From: Betaproteobacteria bacterium
Lineage (GTDB): Bacteria > Pseudomonadota > Gammaproteobacteria > Burkholderiales > Ga0077523
NCBI GenBank assembly: GCA_016713305.1
Contig: JADJPK010000016.1
Span: forward strand, 1 to 64,000
Length of the DNA: 64,000 bases
Direction of reading: 5' to 3'
Shown: positions 28,725 to 38,766 of the stretch, in pieces
Layout: every line of letters begins with the position of its first letter
Position numbering within the stretch: position 1 is the first letter of the stretch
The notes under the pieces: model-generated
The model's database searches: none
What the model was told of the DNA's origin: nothing
What the model saw: the letters and a program-made list of their open reading frames with translations, nothing else
Position numbers and translations under genes: made by a program

Positions 28725-29602
28725 ATGAGACTTCAAGCTGCGGGATTGTTGTGCGGACTCACGGTCGGCGGACTGGCCGTGCTGGGTGTCTGGAACGCCG
28801 GCGGGGCGGGACAGGAGACCGGCACTCACGCCGGGTCTTCGGCGTGGTCACGGATCGAGGCGCGGCCTCGCACCTTCCTCTGCCCCGCACCGCCACGGCC
28901 GGCGCGGGGATGCGGAGCGCGGCGAGGACCGACGGGGCAAGTAACGCCGGCGCCCAGAAGGTCTGGCTGGGGTGCGACGTGCGGGCTTGCCAGCCGCGCC
29001 CCCGGCTCGTGAGGGCGGGTTGGCAGAGGGAGCCAGGCCCCGCGGGGAGCTTCCTCCGCGTCGCCGATTCCGGCACGGATGGCACGGCCGGCCCTTCGTC
29101 CACGCACGATGGGCAGAGCAACGCATCGCAGACCGGCGCGGAGACTCTGTCGGCCGCGGATCGCAAGTTCATGACCAAGGCCGCCGGCGGAGGAATGTTC
29201 GAGGCCGCGGTCGGCAGTCTGGCGAGCCAGAAGGGCGCGAGCCAGGGCGTCAAGGATTTCGGCGCCATGCTGAACGAGCATCACTCCATGGCCAACCAGG
29301 AACTCGAGGCGCTCGCCGCGGCCAAGGGCGTGAAGCTTCCTTCCGAGATGCCGCGCAGCAAGAAGAAGACGATCGACAGGCTCGCGCGCGCGGACGGTCA
29401 GAAGTTCGACCGGCAGTTCGTCAAGGAAGTCGGCATCAAGGACCACGAGAAGGACATCGCCGACTTCGAGAAGGCGGCCGGCGAAACCAAGGATCCGGAA
29501 CTGAAGGCGTGGATCACCAGGACGCTGCCGAACCTGCGCAAGCATCTGGAGACCGCGCAACAGCTGGCGGAGACCACGGGAGCGAAGCCGAGCAGCAATT
29601 GA
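28725..29602 (+). CDS. DUF4142 periplasmic protein (frameshifted linker)
   Basis: The start at ATG 28725 follows AGGAGATGACG. MRLQAAGLLCGLTVGGLAVL is a probable signal or anchor. A poorly conserved linker follows, within which the frame must change (about 28830-29040). The DUF4142 domain is clean: SAADRKFMTKAAGGGMFEAA, FGAMLNEHHSMANQELEALA, FVKEVGIKDHEKDIADFEKA and LKAWITRTLPNLRKHLETA. These helical-bundle proteins are often induced by stress and related to ferritin-like folds. Function unknown. It closes the three-gene run. Confidence 0.78.
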
Positions 29603-29624
29603 CCGGCGGGAGGGTGGGCCGCGT

Positions 29625-30576
29625 TCAGCGGCTCACCGTCGACAGCGCGCCGAGCCAGTCCGCCACGAAGCGGTCGATGCCGAAGCGATCCACGGCGGTG
29701 ATGCGTGCCGCCGTACCGAGGGCGACGGCGAGCTGCCGGTCCTTGCGCAGCAAGTGCATCCACTCCACCAGCCGATCGGTGCGCGTGTCCACGAACCCGT
29801 TCACGCCCGACTGGATCACCGTGCAAAGTTCCGTGGTCGCCAAGCCGACGATGGGCATGCCCACCATCATCGCTTCCACGATCGACAGGCCCAGACTGGT
29901 GTAGCGGATGGGATTGAAGAAGTAGCGGTAGCCGCTCGCTGAACGCCGGCAGCTCGGCGTTCTGGACGGATCCCTTTCCGCCCGGCACGTTCTCGCTGCC
30001 CAGCCCCACGAGATCCAGAGGTACTTCTCCCCGCACTTGCAGGTACACGTCCAGTCCCAGCCGCCGGCCGCGCCGCCGGAGGTTGTTGACCACGACCAGT
30101 CCGGTCTCCGTGCGGCCGTCGTACCGTGCGTTCGCAAGGAGCTTCACCCCGTGTTCGATCACCTTCACCGGGGTGCGTCCCGAATCCCACATGAGCGCGT
30201 TGTAGGGCGTCACGTGCACGAGCAGGACGCCAGGGTCGTCCACCCAGTGCCTCTGATCGGTCGGATGCGCCTGCGGCGGATCGTGTTCCACGTAGATGCG
30301 AGGGCCCCGCCTCTGCGCTTCCGAGAGCACGCGATGCTGTTCGTTCTCCCATGCGTCGCGCGACTGGAACAGCACGACGTCGATGGGAGCTGCGGCGACC
30401 TCCCCGGCGGGAAGCTCCATGACGGTGCTTCACCACGGCCGCGTGCCGCTCCGGCCCGAGGGATGCACCGACCGGGCATCGTCGGTCACCAGATAGAAAT
30501 CGTGCGGCACCTGCGTGAGGTAGTAGAGGTAGTTGCCGTGCACGTGCCAGGTGAGGATGCGCAGCCGGCGGGCCAC
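29625..30576 (-). CDS. Glycosyltransferase, last gene of the surface-glycan operon (frameshifted)
   Basis: About 317 residues in three frames. It starts at GTG 30576, two bases after the upstream GT9 stop, with RRLRILTWHVHGNYLYYLTQ and VPHDFYLVTDDA. The middle reads IDVVLFQSRDAWENEQ, VLLVHVTPYNALMWDSG and TPVKVIEHGVKLLANARY. After a change near 29940 it reads FFNPIRYTSLGLSIVEAMMV and MPIVGLATTELCTVIQSG, the GT-B donor site with its acidic E. It ends with FGIDRFVADWLGAL. It is probably a GT1/GT4-type enzyme adding a sugar to the glycan. The breaks at about 30425 and 29940 look like indels. Confidence 0.7.
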
Positions 30577-30578
30577 GG

Positions 30579-31691
30579 TCAGGCACGCGCTTCGAGAGGC
30601 CGGAACGACTCCGCGGAGAGTGTCTCGGGTACCGCGGCGGACGAGCCGCGCGCGACTCGTCGCGCCGCCTCCGCGACCTCGGACGGATCCACGCCGGAGG
30701 CGCACCCATCGATCTCGGGGCAATGAAGGTGCTGGCAAGGCCTGCAAGGCATGGGTCGCCAGAAGACCTGGTGCAGACCCCGCTCGAGGGGAGCCCAGCG
30801 GTCGACGTCCGAACCGCAACTCACCACGACACTGGGAGTCGCCACGGCAGCAGCGACGTGCGAGACGCCGGTGTCGTTGCAGACCACGCAATCCGCCCGT
30901 TCCAGCAGCGCGCCGAGCGTCCACAGGTCGGTGCGGCCCGCGAGGTTGACGCTGCGATGCCGCATGCGTTCAGCCAGCTCCGCGCACAGGTGCTCCTCCT
31001 TGTCGGAGCCGGTGAGCACGACCTCCCGCCCATCGGCGGCGAGCTGATCCGCGACATCGGCGAACCGGTCGACGTTCCAGCGCCGCGACGGCAGCTGGGC
31101 GCCGGCGTGCACGCACACGTACCGGGAGGACACCACGCCGGGCCAGAGTCCGGCGCAGCGGCGGCGATCGTCATCGGTCAGCGGAAAATCGAGTCTGCGG
31201 CCGTGCCGCGGAAGACCGAGACGGTCGGTGAGACACAGGAGGCGGTCGATTTCGTGACCCGATTCGGGCCAGTCGCAGAAGAGGGGCTCGTTCGAGCGCG
31301 GATACCAGCTGCGCGTACTGCGAAACCCGGCCATGCGGGCGCCTCCGAATGTGGCCACCAGGGGATTCGTCAAGGTTCCGCTGCCGTGCATCTGAATCAC
31401 CAGGTCGAACCGGCCGGCCTGGACTTCCGCCAGGAAGGCAGGGAGGCGCTCCGCGGCGCACTCGCTCTCGGGCAGACCGGGAAAGCCGGGGAACTCGATG
31501 AACGCGTCCACACTCGCAAGACGCAGCGCGAACTCGCGGGCCCAGGGCAGGCCGATCAGCGTGATGTGCGCGTCCGGCAAGCCGTGCCGCAAGGCGCGCA
31601 GGGCCGGTGTCGCGCAGAGCATGTCGCCCAGCATCAGCGCGCGGAACACGGCGATCCGACGCGGCGGCGGGGACAGCAGCGCCGCACTCAA
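30579..31691 (-). CDS. Glycosyltransferase family 9 (heptosyltransferase-like)
   Basis: About 370 residues resembling ADP-heptose:LPS heptosyltransferases. RRIAVFRALMLGDMLCATPA is the N-terminal loop, followed by LTNPLVATFGGARMAG and the donor side YVCVHAGAQLPSRRWNVDRF, VVLTGSDKEEHLCAELA and DCVVCNDTGVSHVAAAV. The last part has a Cys cluster (MPCRPCQHLHCPEIDGC), seen in several GT9 proteins. The start is uncertain: a TTG at 31691 overlaps a possible GT2 stop as TTGA, but the frame also continues without stop from the GT2 gene. It should act on the cytosolic face. Confidence 0.8.
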   Translation of the reverse strand: MSAALLSPPPRRIAVFRALMLGDMLCATPALRALRHGLPDAHITLIGLPWAREFALRLASVDAFIEFPGFPGLPESECAAERLPAFLAEVQAGRFDLVIQMHGSGTLTNPLVATFGGARMAGFRSTRSWYPRSNEPLFCDWPESGHEIDRLLCLTDRLGLPRHGRRLDFPLTDDDRRRCAGLWPGVVSSRYVCVHAGAQLPSRRWNVDRFADVADQLAADGREVVLTGSDKEEHLCAELAERMRHRSVNLAGRTDLWTLGALLERADCVVCNDTGVSHVAAAVATPSVVVSCGSDVDRWAPLERGLHQVFWRPMPCRPCQHLHCPEIDGCASGVDPSEVAEAARRVARGSSAAVPETLSAESFRPLEARA

Positions 31692-32684
31692 AGGAAGAAG
31701 ATCCGATGCTGCAGCGAACCCCCGCACCCGCCAGTACACGGACAGAAACGGTATCGCGCAGGACGTCACGACCATCTCGGTCACGTGGCGTGCGGACCGG
31801 TCGGTGTGATGCAGGCGGGCGGCCGCGATGCGTCCGATGCCGCCCGCGGTCACGAGTGCGCAGGCGAGTGCCGCGGTCAGGTGTCCGGCCAGCACGAGGA
31901 CCGGCGCGGCGAGCGCGGTCACGACCAGCCCGTACCGCGCCAGCGGGGGTCGGCCGCGGATGCGGGCACGGTAGAGATCCGGGTGCTTCTTGTAGAGCAG
32001 TGCCTCGAACATGGCGTTGCGCTGCTGGCGCAGGGACACGCCCCAGCGCTCGGGCCTTACGGGATGCACCGACGGCCCGCGGACGGCGCGCGATGCGGCA
32101 GTCCGCTTCGAGCAGACTGAACTGCAGGTCGGAGTCCTCGCGCCAGGCGCGCGTGAAGCGTTCGTCGAAGCCGCCCACGCGTTCGAGGGCATCCCGGCGC
32201 ACGAAGGCGTTGGCGGAGCGAACTCGGCCTTCTCCAGGCCGTACGTGTTCCATTGGTGATCCGTGCAGGGATTGGGGATGTGGACACGAATGGCGCCAGC
32301 CAGGGCGTCGACGCCCTCGGCCATGGCGCCGAGGCCCTCGGCCAGCCAGTCGACTGCCGGAATGGTGTCGTCGTCCGTGAACGCGATGACCGGCGCGGCG
32401 CTCGAGCGCCAGCCGGCGTTGCGCGCGGCAGCCGGACCCTTGCCGATTCCCGGGCGCAGATAGCGGATCGCAGCACGGCCCTCCTGCGCGGCGTAGGCGA
32501 GGACCTGGACGCGGGTGTCCTCGTCCCGCCCGTCGTCGACCACGACCACTTCGAACCGCCGACCCGGCAGCCGCTGGGCACAGACGGCCTGCAGGCACCG
32601 CTGCAGCAGCGCGGCGCGCCGGTACGTGGGAATGACGACGGCGACGTCCGGCGCCGCGCCCGCGAGGAGCGGACAGGCGATCAC
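31688..32684 (-). CDS. Glycosyltransferase family 2 with C-terminal membrane segment
   Basis: GTG start at 32684, overlapping the carbamoyltransferase stop as GTGA. The GT-A fold is clear: VAVVIPTYRRAALLQRCLQA, VVVVDDGRDEDTRVQV, GPAAARNAGWRSSAAPVIAF and TDDDTIPAVDWLAEG (metal-binding Asp). Between about 32060 and 32230 the frame is shifted; the neighbouring frame gives RRDALERVGGFDERFTRAW and EDSDLQFSLLEA, the normal acceptor loop. Hydrophobic helices follow (GLVVTALAAPVLVLAGHL). The 3' end is ambiguous because the frame is open into the GT9 gene; a TGA at 31688-31690 in another frame is the likely true stop. Confidence 0.75.
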
Positions 32685-34536
32685 CGCGGCTTCTCCACCA
32701 GGAAACTGCCGATGACCAGTGCATCGAGCGGCGTGGTGAAGAAGGCCTCGAGCGCGTCGCGGGGAGTGCACACGATGGGCTCGCCACGCACGTTGAACGA
32801 TGTGTTCACCAGCACGGGTACCCCGGTATGGCCTTCGAACGCGCGCAGCAGCGCGTGAAAACGGGGATGGGTCTGCGCATTCACCGTCTGCACACGCGCG
32901 GTCCCGTCCACGTGGCAGGCCGAAGGGATGAGATGCGCCTTGTCCTTTCGTACCCCGTAGACGAACAGCATGAAGGGCGAGCGGCCGCCGTTGGCCCGGG
33001 CCTGGGTGAACCAGTGTCCCAGATCCTCCTCGGGGATCGCGGGCGCGACGGGCCGGAAGTCCTCGCGGTCCTTGAGTTCGTTCAGACGCGCCTGCATGCC
33101 CGGGTCGACGGGGACGCGAGAATCGACCGGGCGCCCAGGGCGCGGGGCCGAACTCCATGCGGCCCTGGAACCACCCGACGAGGGCGTTGCCCGCCAGCAG
33201 GCCGGCCGTCACTTCCGCGGTGCGATCGCCGCCGGCGCCGTTCAGTGCCCGGTACGGCACCGTCGCCCACCGCAGCATCATCTCGACGGAGTCGTCATCG
33301 AATTCCGGCCCGAGATTCGCGTGGTCCATCCGCCACGTCCTTTCCGCCAGGCGTGTGGGGGGCAGCGGACGTCCGGGCACGCGGTCCGGCGGATCCGGTG
33401 CGAGCGCCGTGCCGGGCGGCATGGCGGGAAGCCCCCGGCGGGCGCGCTGGCGCGCGGGCCCGGCGGAGTCCTCGCGTGCGAGGGCATCCACCCACAGCGC
33501 GCATCCCAACGCGGTCCCGGCATCTCCGGCGGCAGGCTGCACCCACACGGCGTCGAAGAGACCGCTGTCCCGCAGCCTCGCGTTCATGAGGCAGTTGAGC
33601 GCCACGCCGCCGGCCATGGCCAGATGGCGGCTCCCGCTGGCTTCCCGCAGCCACGCGGCAAGATCCGCACCGTGTCCTCCAGCGCGCACTGCAGGGATGC
33701 CGCGAGGTCGAAATGGTGCTGTTCCAGCGGTCCGCCGCGCCGCCGCGGAGGGCCGGCCCGGGCTTCGAGATCCGCTGCGTCCACGCGGTACTGGCCCTTG
33801 GTACCCACGGTGATCCAGCGGCGGAATTCGTCCCGGAAGCGCGGGCGGCCCAGGGCGGCCAGCGCCATCACCTTGTACTCGTCGCTCGAGTGGAGAAAGC
33901 CGAGATGGGAGGTGATGCGCTCGTAGAGCAGACCGAGCGACGACGGAAAGTGGACTTCGCCGAGCGAGCGGTAGAGGCCGTCCTGCCATACGCCGTATCC
34001 GGTGGTGGCGCTCTCTCGCCGCGGCCGTCCAGCGTCATCACCGCGCATTCGTCGAAAGGCGCGGCAAGAAAGGCGCTGGCCTGGTGGGACAGGTGGTGGC
34101 TCACGAAATGCCACTGCCAGTGGAGCGACTCCTTGGCGAACCGCGCGCGGAGATGATGCGGAACGCCGTCGACGAGCTGCAAGGGGGCGCGACGGATGTT
34201 GGACTCGAACAGCGCCTGCAAGCCGCCCGCCGGGACCTCGTCGTCCCGGCGGGCGTGCTCTCCGGCGATGCCGCCGGAGGCGGGCTCCGACCCGGTCAGG
34301 GCGTCCGGATCGAAGCTGTACGCGATGTGGTCCACGCCGGCAAGCGCCGTTCCTCCGGCCTCGAGGCAGTAGTCGATGGCGGCATAGGGCAGCTCCCAGG
34401 CGGAGAAGGGCACGGGCCGCTTGGCGTGCTTGATGCGCGAGGAGCGCTCCTCTTCCGCGGCGGCGATCACCCGCCCGTCGACCACCAGCACGGCCGCGGA
34501 ATCGTGGAATGCCGCGTTGATGCCCAGCGTGATCAT
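32681..34536 (-). CDS. Carbamoyltransferase (NodU/CmcH family, multiple frameshifts)
   Basis: About 618 residues, the normal length for enzymes that transfer carbamoyl from carbamoyl phosphate to sugar hydroxyls. The N-terminus is LGINAAFHDSAAVLVVDGR. HHLSHQASAFLAAPFDECAV holds the metal-binding HxxxH, and DEYKVMALAALGRPRFRDEF follows. AMAGGVALNCLMNARLRDSG and VWVQPAAGDAGTALGCALW come next. The YrdC-like C-terminal part ends with FRPVAPAIPEEDLGHWF, VLVNTSFNVRGEPIVCTP and LDALVIGSFLVEKPR. Frames change near 34010, 33590 and 33140. The start ATG 34536 overlaps the preceding GT9 stop by four bases. It probably decorates a heptose or other sugar of the surface glycan. Confidence 0.82.
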
Positions 34537-35696
34537 GCGGACGCCTGCGTGGGAGGCACTGGCGTGTCGCGGCCTTCCGTCGTCTCGACAGGCGCCATAT
34601 CGAGCAGGGACAGCGCCGCATGTACGATCGACGAGGGCGGAATCGCCCGCAGGCAGTCGTTGTGACCTTCCGGGCAGACGCTCTTGAGACAGTACCGGCA
34701 CGGCACGTTGTGGCTCAAGACCACGGAACGCACGCGCCACGGCGTGTGTTGCGGATTGGTGAGTGCGTAGAGATCCACGACCGGCGTATCCACGGCGGCG
34801 GCGATGTGCGCGGGGCCCGTATTGTTGCTGACGAGCAGGTCGGCTTCCGCGATCACCGCGCCCAGCACGGCCACGGACAGCCGGCCGGCGAGACTGATCG
34901 AAGGCGAACTCATCCGGGCGCGTGCGCGGTCGACCAGGGGCTGCTCGTCGGGGGATCCGGTGAACACGGCCAGACGGCCGCTGCGTCGCGCGATCTCCTC
35001 GGCCGCGTCGCCGAACAACTCCGCCGGATATCGCCGCGACGGCGCGCTGGCGCCCGGATGGACGACGAAGTACGGAGAACCGCCGTGATTGCCCGCCTGC
35101 AGGAGCAGACGGGCTTCCTCGAAGTGACGCGCCTCGCCCTGGAAGCGCAGCCGGTCGTCGTCCGTCCGGAAACCCACTTGGGATACCAGATCGAGATGCC
35201 GCTGCACTTCGTGACGCATGCCGTCGCCGATCTCGTCGGTTTCCGCGGCCCACTCGGTCAGCAGTCCGTACGGATTCTCCCGGCAGTAGGCGAGCCGCCG
35301 CGGAATGCCGGCAAGGCGCGCCATGAACGCGGCCGGCAGGGGGCTCTGGGTGCAGACGGTGAAGACGATGGCCGCATCGAAGCGCAGGGCGGCCAGCGAC
35401 GCGATGAGCGCCGCCTCGCTTCGGCCCAGGTCCTCGCCCATCTCCTCGTGCACGTTTCCGGCCACCCACGGGGCCGAGTAGATGAGGGTCTCGTCGGCAA
35501 TTCCCAGGTGCGGCACGGCGAGCGCACCGGCGTGGGAGGTGAGCACCGTGATGCGGGCGTGCGGCGACGTGTCGCGAATGGCCGCGAGCGCGGGGCCGGT
35601 CATGAGGACGTCCCCCATGCTGTCCAGGCGGATGGCGAGGATGTTGCGCACGTGCGTCCATCCGCCCGCGGCCGTTCGGTCTTCCGCCGCGCTCAT
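34533..35696 (-). CDS. Glycosyltransferase family 9 (heptosyltransferase-like)
   Basis: 387 residues, intact. The N-terminus has ILAIRLDSMGDVLMTGPALA, the LPS-heptosyltransferase signature. The donor half has YFVVHPGASAPSRRYPAELF, LAVFTGSPDEQPLVDRARA and DLLVSNNTGPAHIAAAVDTP. HNVPCRYCLKSVCPEGHNDC gives a Cys cluster also found in GT9 enzymes. Start and stop overlap both neighbours by four bases (ATGA), so translation is coupled. It probably adds a heptose-type sugar; sequence alone cannot tell which linkage. Confidence 0.88.
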   Translation of the reverse strand: MSAAEDRTAAGGWTHVRNILAIRLDSMGDVLMTGPALAAIRDTSPHARITVLTSHAGALAVPHLGIADETLIYSAPWVAGNVHEEMGEDLGRSEAALIASLAALRFDAAIVFTVCTQSPLPAAFMARLAGIPRRLAYCRENPYGLLTEWAAETDEIGDGMRHEVQRHLDLVSQVGFRTDDDRLRFQGEARHFEEARLLLQAGNHGGSPYFVVHPGASAPSRRYPAELFGDAAEEIARRSGRLAVFTGSPDEQPLVDRARARMSSPSISLAGRLSVAVLGAVIAEADLLVSNNTGPAHIAAAVDTPVVDLYALTNPQHTPWRVRSVVLSHNVPCRYCLKSVCPEGHNDCLRAIPPSSIVHAALSLLDMAPVETTEGRDTPVPPTQASA

Positions 35697-36310
35697 GGGC
35701 GGGACCTGCGATGGCGCAGATAGGCGACGCAACGTCTCGGCGGCATGCGGCGGTGAGCCACGACCACCTGTGCTGCTTCCAGCAGCGTCGTGCAGCGGAA
35801 TTCCGGCTGCCTCGGGGGCGTGAGATGCCACCTCGTCTCGTGGCCCACGTCGAGCAGCACGCTGCGGCACCCGGCCCGGTGGCCGGCTTCCACGTCGTCC
35901 AGGATGTCGCCGATCATCCAGTAGCGTTTCAAATCGAGGCCGTGAAGCGAGGCCGCGTGGCGCAGCAATCCGGCTTCGGGCTTGCGGCATTTGCACTGGG
36001 GCCGGCCGCGCGGATCGGGCGCATGGGGGCACGCGTAGATGCCCAGCACCTCCACGCCGGCTTCCTCACGGATGCGCGAGCGCAAGGCGTCGTGGAAGTG
36101 CTGCAGTTCCGCTTCGGTGAAGCGCGCCGTCGCGACGCCCGGCTGATTGGTGACGACGACGATCGCGAAACCGGAATCCGCCATCGCGCGCAGCGCCAGC
36201 AACGCATCCGAAGTGAATTGCGCCCGCGCCGGGTCCACGTTGAAGGGCAGGTCCTCCACCAACGTGCCGTCCCGGTCGAGGAAGACGGCGGCATCGCCTC
36301 TCAGGGCCAT
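35693..36310 (-). CDS. gmhB: HAD-family phosphatase, D-glycero-heptose-1,7-bisphosphate 7-phosphatase-like
   Basis: 205 residues of HAD subfamily IIIA. FLDRDGTLVEDLPFNVDPA holds the catalytic DxD, VVVTNQPGVATARFTEAEL gives motif II, and ACPHAPDPRGRPQCKCRKP is the zinc loop typical of GmhB. MIGDILDDVEAGHRAGC is the last Asp motif. It removes the 7-phosphate in ADP-heptose synthesis. The start at 36310 follows AAGGAATCCTC. It overlaps the SDR gene by ten bases and the GT9 by four. The symbol rests on motif similarity; a histidinol-phosphatase-like specificity is possible but less likely in this operon. Confidence 0.82.
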   Translation of the reverse strand: MALRGDAAVFLDRDGTLVEDLPFNVDPARAQFTSDALLALRAMADSGFAIVVVTNQPGVATARFTEAELQHFHDALRSRIREEAGVEVLGIYACPHAPDPRGRPQCKCRKPEAGLLRHAASLHGLDLKRYWMIGDILDDVEAGHRAGCRSVLLDVGHETRWHLTPPRQPEFRCTTLLEAAQVVVAHRRMPPRRCVAYLRHRRSRP

Positions 36311-37062
36311 GAGGATTCCTTCAGGGGAAGAATCATGAGTTCCGCCACCACCGAATCCCGGGGCATGCGCAGAGCGAAGCACACGCCGTCCGCCACGCGT
36401 TCGGGATCCTGCAACCGCGAGGCATCGATGTCGGGAAACCGGTCGAGCAGGAACGGAGTGCGCATGCCACCCGCTACGATGTTCGTCACACGTACTCCGC
36501 CGCCGCGCAGTTCCGCGTGGAGGGCGTGCGAAAAGCCGGTCAGGCCCCACTTGCTGGCGTGATACGCCGCGGCGTTGGGCCAGGCTCGCCTTGCCGCGGT
36601 GGAGGTGATGTTGACGATATGGCCTCCGCGGCCGCCGTCGCCTGCGCGCAGGGCCGGCAGCGCCGCCTTGGTGAGCAGGAACGGGCCGCGCAGGTTGGTG
36701 TCCAGCACCGCATCCCATTCCTGCACGGAGAGGTCTTCCACACACTTGGTGACGTCGAATCCGGCGTTGTTCACCAGGGCGTCGAGAGTGCCGAAGCGCG
36801 CGATGGCGGCGTCGACCGCGCAACGCGCGGACTCCGGTTCGCGCACGTCGCAGTGGACGACGCAGCAACGCCTGGCCTCCGGATCCATCCGCGCCGCGAC
36901 CTGGCTCGCCTTCATCACGGCAAGATCGGCGAGCACCACGTTGGCGCCGTCCGCGTGGAGCGCTCGCGCGATCGCGGCACCGAGGCCGCTGCCGGCGCCG
37001 GTGACCAGAACGGTGCACCCTGCCAGCATGGAGGCGGGCACGTCGGATTCGGGCAGCCTCAT
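36301..37062 (-). CDS. Short-chain dehydrogenase/reductase
   Basis: 253 residues, intact classical SDR. VLVTGAGSGLGAAIARALHA is the nucleotide site, LDALVNNAGFDV the NNAG motif, and HIVNITSTAARRAW the Ser block. Tyr-x3-Lys is in AYHASKWGLTGFSHALHAEL. VTNIVAGGMRTPFL closes the active-site end. It probably oxidises or reduces a sugar or nucleotide-sugar intermediate. The start ATG 37062 overlaps the upstream GT4 stop (ATGA), which fixes it as part of the operon. Substrate unknown. Confidence 0.87.
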   Translation of the reverse strand: MRLPESDVPASMLAGCTVLVTGAGSGLGAAIARALHADGANVVLADLAVMKASQVAARMDPEARRCCVVHCDVREPESARCAVDAAIARFGTLDALVNNAGFDVTKCVEDLSVQEWDAVLDTNLRGPFLLTKAALPALRAGDGGRGGHIVNITSTAARRAWPNAAAYHASKWGLTGFSHALHAELRGGGVRVTNIVAGGMRTPFLLDRFPDIDASRLQDPERVADGVCFALRMPRDSVVAELMILPLKESSWP

Positions 37063-38371
37063 GCGTTCGCCGCCAAGTGCGCCCGAGTGCGAACCGGAGA
37101 AACGTGCCGGAATGCAGAGTGTGCCGGTGCCGCCACCTCGACCGAACGAGCGAGCGGTACACGTCTTCCAGACCGGCAGCCACCCGATGCCAGGTGAACA
37201 GGGACCGCACGCGTCGTATGCCGGCGCGGCCGAACGCCGCGGCAAGCGCGGGATTGCGATGCAGCGTCAGAAGCTTGTCCGCGAGTGCCGCAGGATCCTT
37301 GGGCGGAACCAGATAACCCGTCACGCCGTCTTCCACGGAGTGCTGGATGCCGCCCACGCCGCTTCCGATCACGGGCACTCCGCAGGCCATGGCCTCGAGC
37401 GGTGTGATGCCGAAGGGTTCGTACCAGGGCGTCGTCACGAAGACATCGGCCGCGCCATAGCAGGTGCGCAGGTCCGCGCCCTGACGATGGCCGAGAAACC
37501 GCACGCGGTCCTCGACGGCGAATTCCCGGGCGATCTGCCGCAGGCGCCCGATCTCGGGCGTGAGCGCCTCGTCCGGGACCGGAGAGTCTCCGCCCACGAC
37601 GATGAGCCGGGCGCGCAGGTTTCGCGGCAGCAACGCCATGGAGCGGATCACGTTGTCGATGCCCTTGCGCGGGACCAGACGTCCCAGCTGCAGGACGACG
37701 AATTCGTCGTCCTGCAGGCCCAGTTGTTCGCGGGCGCGGGCACGGGGAACGGGAAAGAAATCGTTCACGTCCACGCCGCAGGGAACCATGGCGACGCGCG
37801 CGGGAAGGGCGCCGTAAAGCCGCGAAAGGTCTGCCGCATCCTGCGGGCACTCCGCGATGACACGGTCCGCGCGCCGCACCAGCGCGCGCTCGATGTTCGT
37901 GCGGGCAGTAGGAAACGCATCCGCCGATGCCTGGTGCTCCCGGCGCACGAGCCCCAGCGCATGAAAGGTCATGACCAGGGGCACACCCGACCGGTTCTGC
38001 AAACGCAGGCCCGCCAGTCCCGACATGAAGAAGTTCGCATGGAGGATGTCTGGCACGCCCGACGTGCGAAGGCGCGCTTCGAGGCGCGCCGTGAACTCCG
38101 GCATGTGAGGAAGAAGGCGTTCCTTCGGAACGAATTCACGAGGGCCCGCGGGCAGGTGATGTACGTGGACACCGGCATGCATGCACACCGTGGCGGGAAG
38201 TCCTGGCGCATCGGCGCGCGTGTACACGTCGACGCGATGGCCGAGCCTGCCCAGTTCCTTGGCGACGCGGGCGACATACACGTTCTGGCCGCCTGCATCG
38301 ACGCTTCCCAGCGAGGCCAACGGAGAGGCGTGCTCGCTGACGAGAACGACGTGGAGCGGTTCGGTGCGCAT
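37059..38371 (-). CDS. Glycosyltransferase family 4, first gene of the surface-glycan operon
   Basis: About 437 residues. The N-terminus HVVLVSEHASPLASLG then VDAGGQNVYVARVAKELGRL is of the sucrose-synthase/MshA-like GT4 group. ANFFMSGLAGLRLQNRSG, VAMVPCGVDVNDFFPVPRAR, VLQLGRLVPRKGIDNVIRSM and TPWYEPFGITPLEAMACGVP (E-x7-E) follow. Near 37145 the frame changes, giving the end SAFRHVSPVRTRAHLAANA at 37059. The start at 38371 has AAGGACATTCC. As the leading gene it probably lies behind the promoter in the 395-base gap to its right. Confidence 0.82.
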
Positions 38372-38766
38372 GGAATGTCCTTTGCGGTGCGGTGTTGCGC
38401 CGGTGGCAATCAGCATGCCCCTGCAACGGCGCGGGCCACTCGTGCGGAGCCCTGGGGTGCGTGCGTGCGCGAAGGCGGGATCGTCCGCATGACATGCCCT
38501 CTCGTTTCATCGGTGCGCACGAGGGAGGGGCTTGCCGAATCGAGGACAGGGACCCGGTAAAACGCGGACGCGTCACGAACGGCGACGACCGTGGCACTCG
38601 TGACCAGCGCGGCCGTGGACCTGCGAGCGGTGGCACGGGTGCGTTCGGCACGGGGAGCGCCGACCTCTGCGTGACCCGGGTGCGAGGCGGAAACTCCGGC
38701 GCAATGAAAACGGACTGCCCGTGCGGCGGGGGAACCCGCGGCGACGACCCGATCCGGCGCGGCGAT
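38372..38766. other. Intergenic region upstream of the glycan operon
   Basis: 395 bases between the GT4 start and the sodC stop. No open frame shows family-like sequence. It should hold the promoter for the eight-gene minus-strand operon, but I find no clear -35/-10 or -24/-12 match. Two TGGCAC words (near 38591 and 38634) lack a TTGC partner at the right distance. Confidence 0.5.

Noticed and set aside
38591..38660. TGGCAC words suggesting a sigma-54 promoter
   Set aside because: No TTGC at the required -12 spacing after either word.
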